From Dictyophora rubrovolvata (Eukaryota > Basidiomycota > Agaricomycetes > Phallales > Phallaceae), in assembly GCA_029959195.1 (NCBI GenBank), contig CP114120.1, forward strand, positions 124,001 to 188,000: DNA of 64,000 nucleotides, in the 5' to 3' direction. The position numbers and the translations under genes were made by a program. Positions 33,556 to 46,640 of this stretch are shown one piece after another (the first letter of the stretch is position 1; each line of letters opens with the position of its first letter). The notes under the pieces were generated by a model, which did no database searches, was not told the origin of the DNA, and saw nothing but the letters and a program-made list of their open reading frames with translations.

Positions 33556-36500
33556 ATGTCTGTGTCGACACTTTCCTCTGGTCGACAACTACGAGCATTT
33601 GTTCTTGCTGCAACATTCTCGCTCTCACTGTCGCTTCTGAAACCCATACTCGCAGATGTTATCACTGGTATACCAGACTCCGCTCCAACAGGATTTGAAG
33701 AATGGGTGTCTCCTGTCGTGAGTTCCTCTGTCATTCGGATACATGAAAGGCACCAATATAATAATTGACAGGTCATACCTGCCATACCCGTACAAGGAAC
33801 TGGAGACTGGGCAGACGCAGTTGCCAAAGCACGTCACTTTGTGGCACAGCTAACCCTAGAAGAGAAAGTCAACCTCACAACTGGCACGGGTGTTATGGAC
33901 AGATGCGTCGGTAATAGCGGTGTAAGTAATCATTTGAGTTTTTGTTTTTTTTTTTTTTTTGAGTAGATTACTTATTGATTCATGGCGCGAATTGACGCGG
34001 CATAAAGAAAGTCACTCGGATTGGCTTTCAAGGACATTGCTACCAAGATTCACCTCTTGGAGTTCGGTTTACCGATTTCGTTTCCGCTTTGTAAGTCAGC
34101 GCTCGTTCAAACATTTCAGGGCTATTACTTATCCTCCACCTTCACAGCTCAACCGGCATCAACGCAGCCGCAACATGGGACAGAAACCTTATCTTCAATC
34201 GCGGTCTTGCGATTGGGGCCGAGAATAAAGCCAAGGGTGTCAACTTTGCCCTTGGACCGATGATGAACCTCGGTCGCGTACCAGCCGCTGGACGAAACTG
34301 GGAGGGCTTTGGTGCAGACCCATTTTTGGCGGGTGTGGCGGCCGCCGAAACCGTCAAAGGCATGCAAACGTCAGGGGTCATTGCCACGGCCAAACACTTG
34401 ATTGCAAACGAACAAGAACATTTTAGAGGAGGTTCTATGGCACCGCATATTTACAGTTCGAATGTAGATGATAAGACTATGCATGAGCTTTATTCCTGGT
34501 CTTTTGCGGAGTCGATTGAAGCTGGTGTCGGGGCTGTTATGTGAATCATGTTATTCAAGTTACATAAGAAGATGGGCTGATTGTTTTCGATAGGTGTTCA
34601 TACAACAAAATCAACCAAACGCAAGCCTGCCAAAATAGCAAAGTCATGAACGGTATCATCAAAGAAGAACTTGGTTTTCAAGGTCCTATCATGAGCGACT
34701 GGGCTGCGATGATTAACGGCGTCCAGGTTAGAATTTTACGCTCGAAGCTATTCTTTGAGACACATCAATTTTTGCATCAAAGCCTGCACTGGCTGGTTTA
34801 GACATCGACATGCCAGGTTTTCCGGCATACGGAACAGGCCCACAAAGCTTCGATCCTCTGAAGACGAATAATACCTTCTGGGGAATGTTTCTGGTTGAGG
34901 CTGTCCGCGATGGGAGTATACCTGAGCCGCGGGTGGATGATATGGTTACGAGATTAATGTCTGTAAGTCTATCTTGTTTCTCATTTTACGCAACCAAGTT
35001 CGGGTGCGATTCGGCTTTTCCTATAGGCTTTTTACAAAATGGGACAAGACAAAGATTATCCCGTTGTCAATTTCGACCAGTTAACTCAGGATACTTTTAA
35101 TTCGCAAGGTGAACTGATCAATGAGCACGTTAAGTAAGTCTCTTCCCCATAGCCGGCTCTAGTAAGGGTTGACGTTGATTGTTTGCACAGTGCACAAGGC
35201 GATCATTACAAAATCATCAGAGAGATTGCCGCGGCTAGTGCTATACTGCTTAAAAATGAAAAGAAGGCTTTGCCGTTGGATGTGAATAAATTGAAGCGTA
35301 TGTGTTTGTTTCCGCTACCTGTCTTGTCATTCTTGGTAAACTAATCTGATGTGACTTTAGGTATTGCTATCATAGGTGATGACGCTGGTCCAAATCCCGA
35401 AGGTCCCAATGGATGCAGCGAGTAAGTACGATGTAGCTATACGCGAATGTATTTAAGACTTATACATTTATCAAGTCGTGGATGCGACCAAGGTCACTTA
35501 GCAATGGGTTGGGGATCCGGAACTGCACAAGTACGTGTCGCAAAAACCGATTTCACACACACCTCCTCTTTTCCTCTCGTAAAAACTCAATGACGTTTAC
35601 CAAAGTTCCCGTACCTCATCGATCCGCTTTCGGCTATTCAAGGCTTTGTCCATTCCAAGAACCCAAGTGTTGTCATCGAAGGGATGCTTGATGATTTTAA
35701 TTATCCTCAGGCACAATCAATCGCTTCTCAAGCTGATGTTAGTGCCGACTCTGGGGAAGGTTAGTTACTTTACTTTAAACACTCTCTTGTTATATTTGTC
35801 ATTAATGTACAAATACTATAGGATACATCAACGTTGAAGGTAACCAAGGCGACAGAAACAATTTAACAACCTGGCACGCGGGGGACACACTCATTCAAAT
35901 GACAGCACGTTGGCGCGGTAATCATGGAACCCTGGATTGATCATCCAAACGTCACTGCTGTAATTCACGCCGGTTTGGCGGGACAAGAATCCGGTAATGG
36001 TCTAGTTGACGTCACGTTCGGAGCCGTGAACCCTAGTGGTCGACTACCTTATACGATTGCTAAACAACCTGAGGATTACGGTGCAGATATACTATACACA
36101 AGCGATATGGAGACCCCTCAAATCATCTATTCGGAAGGTGTCAATATTGATTATAGGTTCGAAATTTCCGTAGATTGGCTTGCTTGTTTGTTAATCCCCC
36201 CCCCTCCGCCAATCCCCCAGACATTTCGACGCAAACAACATCAATCCTAGATTCGAGTTCGGTTTTGGGTTGAGTTATACCACTTTTTCTTACGGTAATT
36301 TGAAGATTCAACGCGGTGGAGCTAACAATAACAAACGAGCGGTCACTAATTCATCAATTTCCGCGGCTGAAGCGTCGACGCCTGCCGACAGCAGTAATTT
36401 GACAGCCACGGCAACCAGCACTTTCCGTGCCACCTCGACAGTATCGTCAGTCACTAAATGCGACCAGTACACCTGTGGCAAATGCCACTAATTCTTTGCT

Positions 36501-36986
36501 TACGTCCTCGGCCTCACCAAATGCAACATCGACCGCGAATTCGACCGCTTCTGTTGTTGCCGCTACTCCAACTTCCTTACCTCCCGTTAGCAGCCATCCA
36601 GGTGGCCCAGCATCACTATACGACACGGCTTTTACCGTTACATACGCTATTACCAACACTGGCGGAGTAGACGGCAATGAAGTCAGCCAAGTTTACATCG
36701 ATTTTCCTGCTGAAGCAAGTGAACCACCCAAAGTGTTGAGAGGCTTTGACAGAAGCTTTGTGAAACGTGGTCAGACTGTTCATGTTGAGATTCCTCTTAG
36801 GAATAAAGATATTAGTTACTGGTGAGTGAACATTTCGCCCGGAATGGACGTGGGTACTGAAATTCCTGTCTTAGGAACGTGGTAAAGCAAAAATGGGTTG
36901 TGCCCTCGGGAAAATTTACTGTTTTTGTTGGAAGTTCATCGCGGAGAATTCATTTACAAGGAACTTTGGTTGCGCAAGGAAGTTGA
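33556..36986 (+). pseudogene. GH3 beta-glucosidase, probably inactivated
   Basis: Fourteen exons can be placed, starting with a signal peptide (LRAFVLAATFSLSLSLL). GH3 N-domain: FQGHCYQDSPLGVRF, GPMMNLGRVPAAGRNWEGFG, KHLIANEQEHFR, and the nucleophile Asp in FQGPIMSDWAA. C-domain: WIDHPNVTAVIHAGLAGQESG and PSGRLPYT. An FN3-like domain (YAITNTGGVDGNEVSQVYIDF) follows a Ser/Thr/Asn-rich linker. Two faults: around 35905-35925, between DTLIQ and MEPWIDHP, about 20 residues normally present (VVVHSVGP region) are missing and the frame changes; near 36456-36458 one extra A shifts the frame in the linker. An in-frame gap of about six residues precedes ADSGEG. The intact enzyme would be secreted and release glucose from cellobiose. 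Sequencing error could explain the single-base shift but not the deletion. Confidence 0.8.
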
Positions 36987-38156
36987 GAAGGTTAATAACG
37001 CTTGTGTATTATCACGTACCTTTATAATCAAACAGCTATTTTTTAAATGTCACTTTCTCCTCTTAATTTAACCGCACTGTGGAAAAAGGTGGTGTACTGA
37101 TAAGTATCCAACTCCACATACGCAAGTCGAATAATAATAAAACTGGGCGCCTCCTTACACCGGTGATTTTTTTCGTTGTCCAAGGATCGAGACATGGATT
37201 TAACGTCTTCATTCATTTTTCGGCAGTTGACAAGTATTTACATGGGATATGTACGAAGCCTGAACTTCATTTGAGAAAGAATGTGTGTTAGCTTATCTAT
37301 CCTGCATGTCGTTTCGTCTTTCAACTTTCTTACGCGCTGTCGCCGGTTCCTTCCCCATGGACAATGACGCGTAACGACCTGTAATAGTTTGTCGAGTTTT
37401 TTTGAAAAGAGTTCTGCAAGAAATTGGCACTAACCTGTCTGAGTCTGCTCATGACGGAAAGCTCTGACATGCGTCTTTCCTGACATCCCTCCTGCCAGTG
37501 ATCATACAGGAAATGGGCGTGCGTTTGCGTGGATTCCACCCCTTCGACCGGCCCACTATCCGCCCACGCTCGATGAGACATGACATCGACAAGACTGGAC
37601 AGCCCTACGGGTGGAGTACCCGACTATCCATACATCAAATTCTTTCGTGCGTAACGGTCCGTCAGAAGACGAGAAAGTTAACTCTATTATCCAACCCTAG
37701 CTGCCGCAACTTCCAGCCCCACAATGAGCGACGCACGTTGAACGAAAATGACATTCTTGACATTCTTGCTGCAACGCGTGCCTGGAGGGCCCAGTGCGAG
37801 ATTGGGGGCGGAAGACAACAATGAAAATTAGGTTTTCTTGATTAGCGCACATCATGGGACAATCCTACCCTTAACATTGGTTAGTCTACAACGAATCACA
37901 ATTGACTATCCTTCATCTCTTTCCTCAAGCACTCTACCAAGATATAAACCGCCCATTCAAGAATTTCCTATAAATACTCAGTGAAAGCATGAACAACTAA
38001 CGAGGTCATCTTCATAATTCGTAACTAAAGATAATTCGCTAAATACTGAGTATAACGTGTGTGCGCGATCATTAAGTTTGATACCAACAATGCATAAAGA
38101 CCAATAAAAAGAGTGAAAAAGACCAACTCGCCGTCGTTCCTTCAAAACCATAACGA
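36987..38156. other. Intergenic region between convergent genes
   Basis: 3' flanks of the beta-glucosidase and GST-like genes; no exon, repeat or RNA gene was recognised. Confidence 0.45.
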
Positions 38157-39938
38157 CTACGAACACTCAGCATTAACCCTAACACGTGCCGAGCGATCCC
38201 ACAAAACACCCCACGTCCCAGAACACCACATATCCCTAACTTCAGCCCACTTTTCCGCCGGGACACACTCGTGCAACGCAGCAAGGTACGCGATTAGTAC
38301 GATTTCCACTCGTGTTAACATCAACTCATCCGAGTCCGGGTCCAAATTCTGTTCCCGTTCCCGTTCCCGTGCCTGTTCTTCTCCCGGAGATGATGAATCC
38401 TTTCCCTTCGCAACGCCCCCAATCCCAATCCCAATCCCATACATCTCACAAAAAGCAGCGATAGTTTCAAATCCCTCTCTAAGAGCATCCCAATCGCGAC
38501 TCGTCACATATCTCTCCGGATTCCACCTCTTCGTTCTCGCTGTCGTGTTCGTCTGCGCATTGTCGATATTGTCTGCGACCAATCCGGAGGGACATCCTCT
38601 AACTTCTAGGAAGTACGCTTTACTCTCCTCGTCAAGTACACCGCCTATCCACGCAAGCGGCAATATCATTTTCCAAAACGGAGGATCGAGTACACGTTCT
38701 ACCATAGAGTCGAACATTGACTGTAAAAGCTTGGGTCGGCGGGCTAGTGATGAAGAAGACGAGGCTGAGGTCGGGCTAAAGTAAGAGTGATAGTCTGTGT
38801 GACGCGAGGACGACGGTGGATGTGACTGCGACCGTGAAGTTGAAGCTAAAGCAACCGATGAGGGTGGTGGGCTTTGACTCTTCGACTTGCGAGAACGCGA
38901 CGTGTAGGTGGTTGTCGTGGCAGTCGTCGTAGGAGTCGCGGTATATAATCCATCGAGATAGTCCAATATCCTCTCGGACCCGGAAACAGCCCACAGCTCT
39001 CCCTGGTGTTGTCCTCCTCCGCCTTTAGAACTGGTAGAAGGAACCCTCCAATCAACAATGACTGGCACGCTATAATGCACCTTCCCAGTTCTATTGCGCT
39101 GCATCGGCGGAACGCCCAGTTGCTTCAGGACCGGTTCCATGGACGGGTAGGTAAGCCATACTGTCGTGTACGGGATTTGTTTGTAATTCAAGGCGAGTCT
39201 GTTGCGGTGGGTGTCATGTGGATTTACTCATGCTGCGAAAGAAAATAATGCGACATACCGGATTTTCCAAGTGTTGGGATGCCTGCGTATGTAGACGGGG
39301 ATTTGCCACACAAAACAGATAAACGCATGACCAAAAGTAAAGACAGCGGCAGGTAAGCAATGACAGAAAGACAGCAACGACAGAAAATCAGCTCAACATT
39401 CATAGAGGTCACCTTAGAGAACGTACCATGGGACAGCACCCCGCGCAGACCTAAGATCAAACAACCAAACCACATCATCCTGTTTCAAAGACTTGGGTTG
39501 TACGAATCTGAGGGGCTTCTCAGTTACCGCCTCTAGTCTATTCTTCATCTTCGTCTTTGTCGATGTCAACGTCGTTTCATTGATGTTCGACTTGTCTTCA
39601 CGTCCATCAGAATCCCCCGAACTTTGAGCAACTTGCGCCTTATCCGAACTAGGAGATATCAATGTACCTCCAACGACCATCGTATGTTTGCGGACTTGCG
39701 TCATCTCAGGCGTTTTAATCGACGTCGCCGTTGTCGTCACCGGAGAAGGCAGTAGAATCACCACCGGCGGTGATGGGCGGGATGGCATTGAAGCTGAAGA
39801 TGGCTTCGACTTCGGCGATGAAGAAGATGGTGGTGAAGGTGGAGAAGACGGTGGTGATTTAGAGAACCAAGGTGTCAAAGTCAGCCATTGAGAAGGTTTG
39901 GGTAACGGATAGGGTATAAAGGAAATTGGCATAATCAT
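38157..39938 (-). CDS. Glutathione S-transferase-like protein with long low-complexity insertions
   Basis: Three exons, 39938-39427, a 24-nt exon 39282-39259, and 39198-38157, give 525 residues. The splices rebuild VWLFDLRSARGAVPWHPNTWKIR and LNYKQIPYTTVWLTYPSMEP, the thioredoxin-fold start of fungal GSTs, with YSVPVIVDW as the cis-Pro glutathione-binding segment. A GST C-domain-like helix region follows (ELMLTRVEIVLIAYLAAL, WGVLW end). Unusual are about 130 Ser/Pro/Thr-rich residues before the fold and a Ser/Thr-rich insert after GLYTAT; normal GSTs are 220-260 residues. The true start could be a later ATG. Probably glutathione conjugation or a structural derivative. Confidence 0.7.
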
Positions 39939-42900
39939 CGACGTGGTTGTTTTTTTTTTCTCGTTTTGGTGTTGTCGTAAACCGTGATATAAAAAAAATA
40001 AAGGAGTAATTGATGGCTTTGTTGTTACTGAAATGCGATAAACGTTAAAACAAAGTGAGGTTGGATGTTATATATATATGGTGCTTTTTCCGAGTTTGGA
40101 GATCCGAGTATGCGATGAGTATATGACGACGTGACAGCCTATGACGATATAACTGCTTCTTTATTGTTTTGATCGAAACGGGGCGTATTAAATTGAAAGT
40201 GGAGAATGGTATTTGGGAAGGAAGGAAGAGACACAGGCGATATTGAATTGACGTGGTGTAATTTTCGTTATTCGTTGCGTAGGTCCTTGCAGGCCAACTT
40301 TAAAGTTTAAGATCGGACAGGGCTGTTAAGGCCGACAAAAATAAAATGTGTAGCCACAAGTAGCAGATCGAACGTGGCTTTCTCTCGGCGTTGAGTGTTG
40401 CCTGCTTGAGTAATGACCAGGGTCAAGAGTTCAAAGCCAAGTCAAACTAAAATCAAGTTAGTCAGTGTCAACGGCTAAAAAGTATCGTGGACAGGTAAGA
40501 GTTCCGTCCGTAATGAGTCCGCTTGAGTTTGAGCTTGAGTATGAGGTTGAACAGCCACGCGAAACAAAGGAGAGATGGCAGTGGCGGGTGCCAAAAAAAG
40601 GGGGGATCGTGGGGCGAAATGCCTTTGTCTCTTGGTAAGATTAATTTAGCCTGGGAAGACGGGCGTAGACCATTAGTTATGAAAATGAGAGTGGGTAGAG
40701 GGTATTAGGAACGAACCTGGATCGTCTGGCGTAGGTACGAGCGTCGGTGTCGGTGTCGGTGCCAGCGTGGTTCAAATCGGAATTGAGATTGAGAAAGAGG
40801 CTTTCAGACCGAGAAAGTTCTTGAAAAGCAATAAGGAAAAGGAAAAAAATCGGGGCCTTTTGGCTAGGAAAAAAAATCGGGAGGTGGACCAACGAGGAGG
40901 AGCCTCAGGCTATCCGGAACACGGATCTGACAAGGGCTCTGAAAGCGTTCAAAACAACGACGAACAGTCAGTAGTGTAAATATCGCTCAGAGGACGTCGA
41001 TTTAATGGCGAATTTGAGCTTGGATGTGCTAGGTATGAGAGGATGCTGCCTGCTGGTGACGGGCGTCAGAGACCAGTCCTAGTCAGGGACGAGAGAAAAC
41101 GGACTGGAAGTTTTATGCTTCCGGTCCTAAAATGAGATGAGACAGCAACAGCAATCTGATTGGAGCTGTGATAGGAAATTTTGGCAAAATTACTTGGATG
41201 TGTGGCATGAGATACTTAGTAGAGGTTAGGTTCCGTGCTTACTAATGGTGGAGAACAACCGGGGAGAATCTTTCACAAGCACTATTCGTGAGCTTGAGAG
41301 AGAGAGAAAAGTTTGAAGAACGGATTAGACCTTTTCGGAACATGCCCTTCAGATTTTCTGTCCATGTGAAAGACTATTTTCCTCCGAATCGCGGACTCCC
41401 AACGGACTCCCCTTGAAATTCGAATTCGAACCCCCTTTTGCATGTGCATCGCGTTGACGATAGTATCATTCAATTTGATGACACACATTCCTTGATTGAC
41501 ACTAGTATTCTCATACATCTCATTTTGGGGTGCCTTCCAAATTGACATCAACACTTGCGATCCTTGGCGTCGCATGAGGTCGCATGACGGGGGAGGCATG
41601 CCTTATATTGACTCTGAGGCTGTTACATGTTACATACATATGTATGCCCATACCCCTAAATTTCAACCAATTATTGGTTGCTGACAGATTGGCTGTGTAG
41701 GTGAACATGAATTTGCGATCTCCTTTCCCAACTAAAATTCCTTTCAACAGTCCATCAATTGTCTGAGCCTCCTCAGAAAGGTACATGTATACACATGCTA
41801 TCAGCTCTGCTACATAATACGATATATAATTAATTAACTATCTGAACACAATTTTTGAGTCATCGCCTTCCTCACTCTATAATTACTCTTTTGAGCACGC
41901 AATTGATTCAAGTTCTTCTTCGAGATAGGAACTATCAGGAACTATCCGACCAGTGAGCAACAACATCAATGAACTTTCATATAAAAGAACATCAAACCTA
42001 AATCTATTTCAATTATAGAGCGGAGTAGCTGAGACTCGTGATATAACATGTGGTTCTAAGCACACACAGTAGAAGAAAATTTGGTTCTCAAATTAGTACT
42101 GAGTTTCACCTTGTTTCACCCAGCACATTATAAATAACTTACGCATTACCCATAGAATATTTTTAGATCGATGTATTTTCTCACGTATATCTATAGTTCT
42201 TGAAGTGTCAGTATTACCTCATTTGGACCAAATACTAAAAGGTATTGCAAATCCGTCGGATAGCAATTTATGGCAAAGCCAGGACTTTCAGTCTTGACTC
42301 CACGAAGATTCCTATCAATCAAATCTGCCAACTTTTAGAAGACGGAAGGGCCTGAGAAATACCTTGATCAATTGAATTCAACCAACCATGCTGCTGCTAG
42401 TGGTACCGTGATCTGGACATGCTATCGGATTCAATGTTGAATAGAGTCATGCGAAGGAGTCGGTTTCGCTGATTTGAAATATGTTCCTTGAAAATGTATT
42501 ACAATACAGTTACTCCCTACATCATCCGAGTCTGCGCTGATTCTTAAGTTTCCGAAAATGACTGAAATAAAGGCCAAGCCGTAACAGTAAGACATACCTA
42601 TTGGCATTTTTGAGTTGAGCAGAATTAGTTCCTCAATCCAGTCAGCGACGCCGGCATCTGAAATAAACAATGCTCCCAATTAGGAGAGTTTTGAACTTTG
42701 GCGGGTTCAATGCAAGCTTTGGACAAGGAGTTCCAAAATAACCCATATCCTTCCAAATCTCAAAACTGTATCATCGAATAGGCTGGTGGTCATATGTAAA
42801 TGTGCAAAAGGGAATAGTGATTGACGGTGAGAACGGGTAAGCTAGATTGAAATATATTCACCGATTCCGAAGTCAAACAACAAATTCGGAATATGGTCTA

Positions 42901-43739
42901 TATACTTTTAACTCAATCTCAAGAATCTAAATACGGAGTCAAGTCAAAAACCAAAAGGGCGGGCGGGTAGCAAGATAAAAAGAAACCTGTTCCTTTATTA
43001 CCATCTCTGATTCGCTCGAATAATGTTCATGACCTAGGTAAACCAAGGTTTACGTCGAGTTCGAGACTGAACAGACAGGTTTGAGTGTGCGAATCAGTGA
43101 TGCGTTATAGAGCGCGATCGCCAAGTAGTACTAATAACCGGTAAAGCTGGGTTCATGCCTGTTGCATATGCATCATGACGCCGGTCAGTATTCGTACGAA
43201 AAATTGTTTTGGGGGAATAATATACGCACGGTGGGTAAATGGTGAATAAGTTACTGAACAATGGATAAAAATATTGAAACAGAGGGAAGAAAAAATAATC
43301 AAAAACGAGAGGAGGAAATAGCGAGGTGTTCAACATTCAAGTCCTGAGCAGTCAATTCAACGAGAAGGTAATGTGTATAGAACGAAACAAAACAAAGGCG
43401 ATAGCGCTATTCAATAACAACAAAAAGAGGAAAAAGAGAATGTCGTCAACAAGATCACATGAAAACATAATAGAATTTTTGAGTGGGGGTATGATTTTGA
43501 GGATGGAATTGAATCCAGTTGTTAGGTCAAGGTGCAAGTGTAAAGGAAGACAAATGTGCGAGAGCGACTCAGATAGGACTGTATAGATTTATATCTGAGC
43601 TCCAGAGAAGTAACCCAATGAAAACCAGACAAAGTTCGTAAAGCATTGGATAGAAGAGAAGGGCAGAAGAAAGAACCAGGGCAGAATAGAGATGAGATGA
43701 AAATCATAATAAATTACAAGCTATTTAAAGATGGGGTAT
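39939..43739. other. Large intergenic region without recognisable genes
   Basis: Upstream of the GST-like gene is a TATATATATA run near 40.07 kb. Beyond it, frames up to about 105 codons occur (for example 41282-41599, minus strand), but none shows a domain, splice partner or start context. No terminal repeats were seen. Confidence 0.45.
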
Positions 43740-44425
43740 TACGGAATAAAATATGTAAACCAGATTCTCGCCAAGAGATCCAAGGCTTCCAACCAACCGG
43801 GTATTCACAATCGGTTGACGTCTTCTCCGTTAAATCCAGTCCTGTCAGGTTGGAGTTGACAGGTACGTCGGAGTTGAAGAAGACAATGATATTAGTTGGC
43901 AGTTGTCAATCAAAATTGGAAATAACAGAACCCAGAGCTGGACGCATTCGGTGTCAACCCACAACCAGGTAGAGCTCCAGCATGCAGGAGAGGGAGAATT
44001 CGCGAAGGGCCGACGGAACGTCGACTATGTTGAGGTTGGGAGCATCCCTCGAACAAAAATGGGCATGAATACTTTGTTCGTGAACCGTTGATATCACGAA
44101 AAGTAAAGGTTGCACGGATTGTTGGAGGTGAAACAGAACCTGTTGGACAAGTGCTTGTGAAAAATCAGGAGGATTCAGAAAAGCGTTAATCTGTACGCGC
44201 AGTGTCTTGAATCTATGGATCTTTTTGGAGAAAAAGAAACATGAATGACGCGTCGTTCAAATCCAGCTCGGCAAAATGAGCAGATAAAAGAGCTCGTCTT
44301 TACGAATGATAAACGTGCGACGCAGGGATGGCGACTGATTTGAGACCTACAATTTCCTCCGGGAACGGTAATACATAGCGGATCATCTCTCTAAGAATAT
44401 CGTAAGGGAGACCGACATTTTGCGT
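43740..44425 (-). pseudogene. Decayed F-box-like gene
   Basis: Reading down from 44425, a frame gives GLPYDILREMIRYVLPFPEE, which looks like the start of an F-box protein. It is followed by HFAELDLNDASFMFLFLQ and, in another frame, LNIVDVPSALREFSLSC, typical of the Leu-rich region. Stop codons interrupt it near 44290 and 44210, and the frames do not connect with credible introns. A relic of the same broad family as the gene at 30310, not a close copy of it. Confidence 0.45.
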
Positions 44426-45772
44426 GAACGCCGGCTGGTGATTGTGGGCGAATTGCTTATGTTACTAAGGTGTAGCTGCTTATGTGATCTCGCTTATTTT
44501 TTTTCTTGTCGGCGCAGCTTGGGAGTTAAACATGCCACCACGTATTTTGTTATGAATCTCAATCATTCACAAAAGTCTAGCCGGTTGCTAAACTTTAGCA
44601 AAACTTGGAGCCATATGCCAATGGCCTTCATCAATGTGACTTTCACGAACAAGACCACCGAGGCTGTAATATGGGAACTACTTAAGTCGGGGTATGTTTC
44701 TTGCGTCATGATAGTCGTTTGATTGGGTTTCATAACAACGTTCTATTCTTCTTTGTCGTTCTTGTGTTTGTCCACCGATAACAAATCACGGGTTGAAGGA
44801 TCGAGACACGAGGGGACCAGTCATCTCTCTGTAAGCGAGGTTCAATAAGTAAGTACATACATATAACTTATATATTGCTAAAGTCATGAGAAGAGATCGG
44901 CAACGTTAGTGATTTTCTCCTTCGAACCCTATGATCCATTTTAATACCGGGGCCCGATTTCGGCTCTTTTCTCCTTGTCTTGAACACGGTATCTCAAGAG
45001 GAGTTTCATAGGCCTCCCTCAAAACTTTAGCTACAGATGTTCATCAACAAAGGAAAACATATTTGATTAGAGATTAAATTTTTTCCTTTTTTTGAACGTC
45101 TGCAAAACCGCAGCACTGGAGCTTTCTGGCCGTTTTGTGAGGCCTGTTCTCTCATTTTTCCTTTTCAGAAAGTTTTGTTCAAAGCGATTCGATATGAAAA
45201 TGAGAATCCGATCGTCGTATTTTCAACTGGTCAGCCTCGACCCGGTCGGCTTATTTCTGTGGAGCAATCGATGACAAGGACTAAACTAGAGCTTAGGCTC
45301 GCCTGCTGTTTCAATGGGGAAAGTAAAATTGTTATTGTATTTACGACGTATAACTTTTTACACAAAGTTTCCGAAATATAATCGGAATTCTCATTATCTA
45401 TGGAAGAAACAGGTTTCTAGAGAAAACTAAACAAAAGGGAATATTTCTGAAAAGAAAGCAAAACCAGTAGCAAATATGGACAAGGGACCCACGTTGTACA
45501 AATGAAATCAAGCCAAAGGAAGTATGAACAAGTTGGAGAACAACATAGAACGCAAGGGAATGTTGAAACCAATGGCGGCTATAGACCTGGTGTAGAGTCT
45601 ATGAGGGTCCAGGGGCGAATCTGGTTCAACCACCCGACGGATGTATCTGACGGTAACGTTGATTAAATTAGTTAATTTTCAATATTCTTGACTTACTGGA
45701 TGCACATACATTTACGTTTAGGCACTGGCTGCCAAGACACGTGTTTTGCTTTGAACGGGCTTAACCTTAAAC
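44426..45772. other. Intergenic region
   Basis: Short overlapping frames only; nothing supportable. Confidence 0.4.
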
Positions 45773-46640
45773 CGCATGCTCGGGGCTAAGGTTGCGCCAA
45801 CTCTTTATATCCCAGCTGAGAGCTCAATGGTCGATATATTTTAGGGAATCTCCTCGCGACATATGACGACTCTCAACACATTGAGGCTCTCGGGACTTTG
45901 TGTCAACATTAATTCTTTGCATACGACTCAAGAACTCCATCCCTCACTCAATCAAAGTTTCTTCCAAGCCAATAAATATATAAAGACTTTTCACCTATAT
46001 ATGTCCATGCTATCTTATTGCCTTGTAACCATCTGAGTCTAAATGAAGTCTTTCACTATGAGCCCGTTGTTTCCCGTGAATTTGGCTTTGCATATACATG
46101 AAACGCGTGATGTCATTACGCGCAAGGCCAGACGCGTGGCCGGTTTTCACGGGTCCCTGTCATGTTACGTTTTGTGTAGTAGTACGTATTTGCACCTCTA
46201 TCATCAGTAACAATATATCACTTTATAGGTGAAATAAGTTATCGTTCTAGACCGAATTGTATTAGTGGAACTATGGGGAGTAAATGCTGCTGCGCGCCCT
46301 CGGAGCGGATGTTCGTTTGTCCTGTTCCTTAACTTAGTCCTACGCTTTAGCTACAGACAATATCTGCATCTGATTTCTATCAAGACACATACAAAACTTT
46401 CTAAATTTGAGAAGGAAACAGATCAATTACAAGATCTACCACCACGGTTGCCTCATCCATCCTAGAATAAGTGTCATCTGAGTAAGCTTCCTTACAATCA
46501 AGATGTGTTCAAAAACTTACAATGCCTGAATGAAGTCAGTATCACTCTTGAGTAAACGAACTAAGAAAACCGAATAGACGAAAGTATTACTAACCAGTGG
46601 TTTCAGCGGGAGCGGTGGTTGTAACTGGTTCAACGGCTGC
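45773..46640 (-). repeat. Right copy of the second inverted duplication
   Basis: Counterpart of 29136-29957 in reverse orientation. It holds about 60 extra bases near 45960-46020 with a TATA box absent on the left, and lacks 33 bases present on the left. Confidence 0.85.
46043..46210 (+). other. Small ORF candidate, right copy
   Basis: 55 codons starting MKSFTMSPLFP, about 60 bases after a TATATAAAG box near 45.98 kb. It is the counterpart of 29527-29742. No recognised domain or signal peptide; it might be a small gene, or simply the conserved 3' flank of the peptide gene. Confidence 0.25.

Noticed and set aside
44420-44722. Plus-strand 100-codon frame
   Set aside because: Overlaps the upstream end of the F-box relic, with no domain, start context or splice partner.
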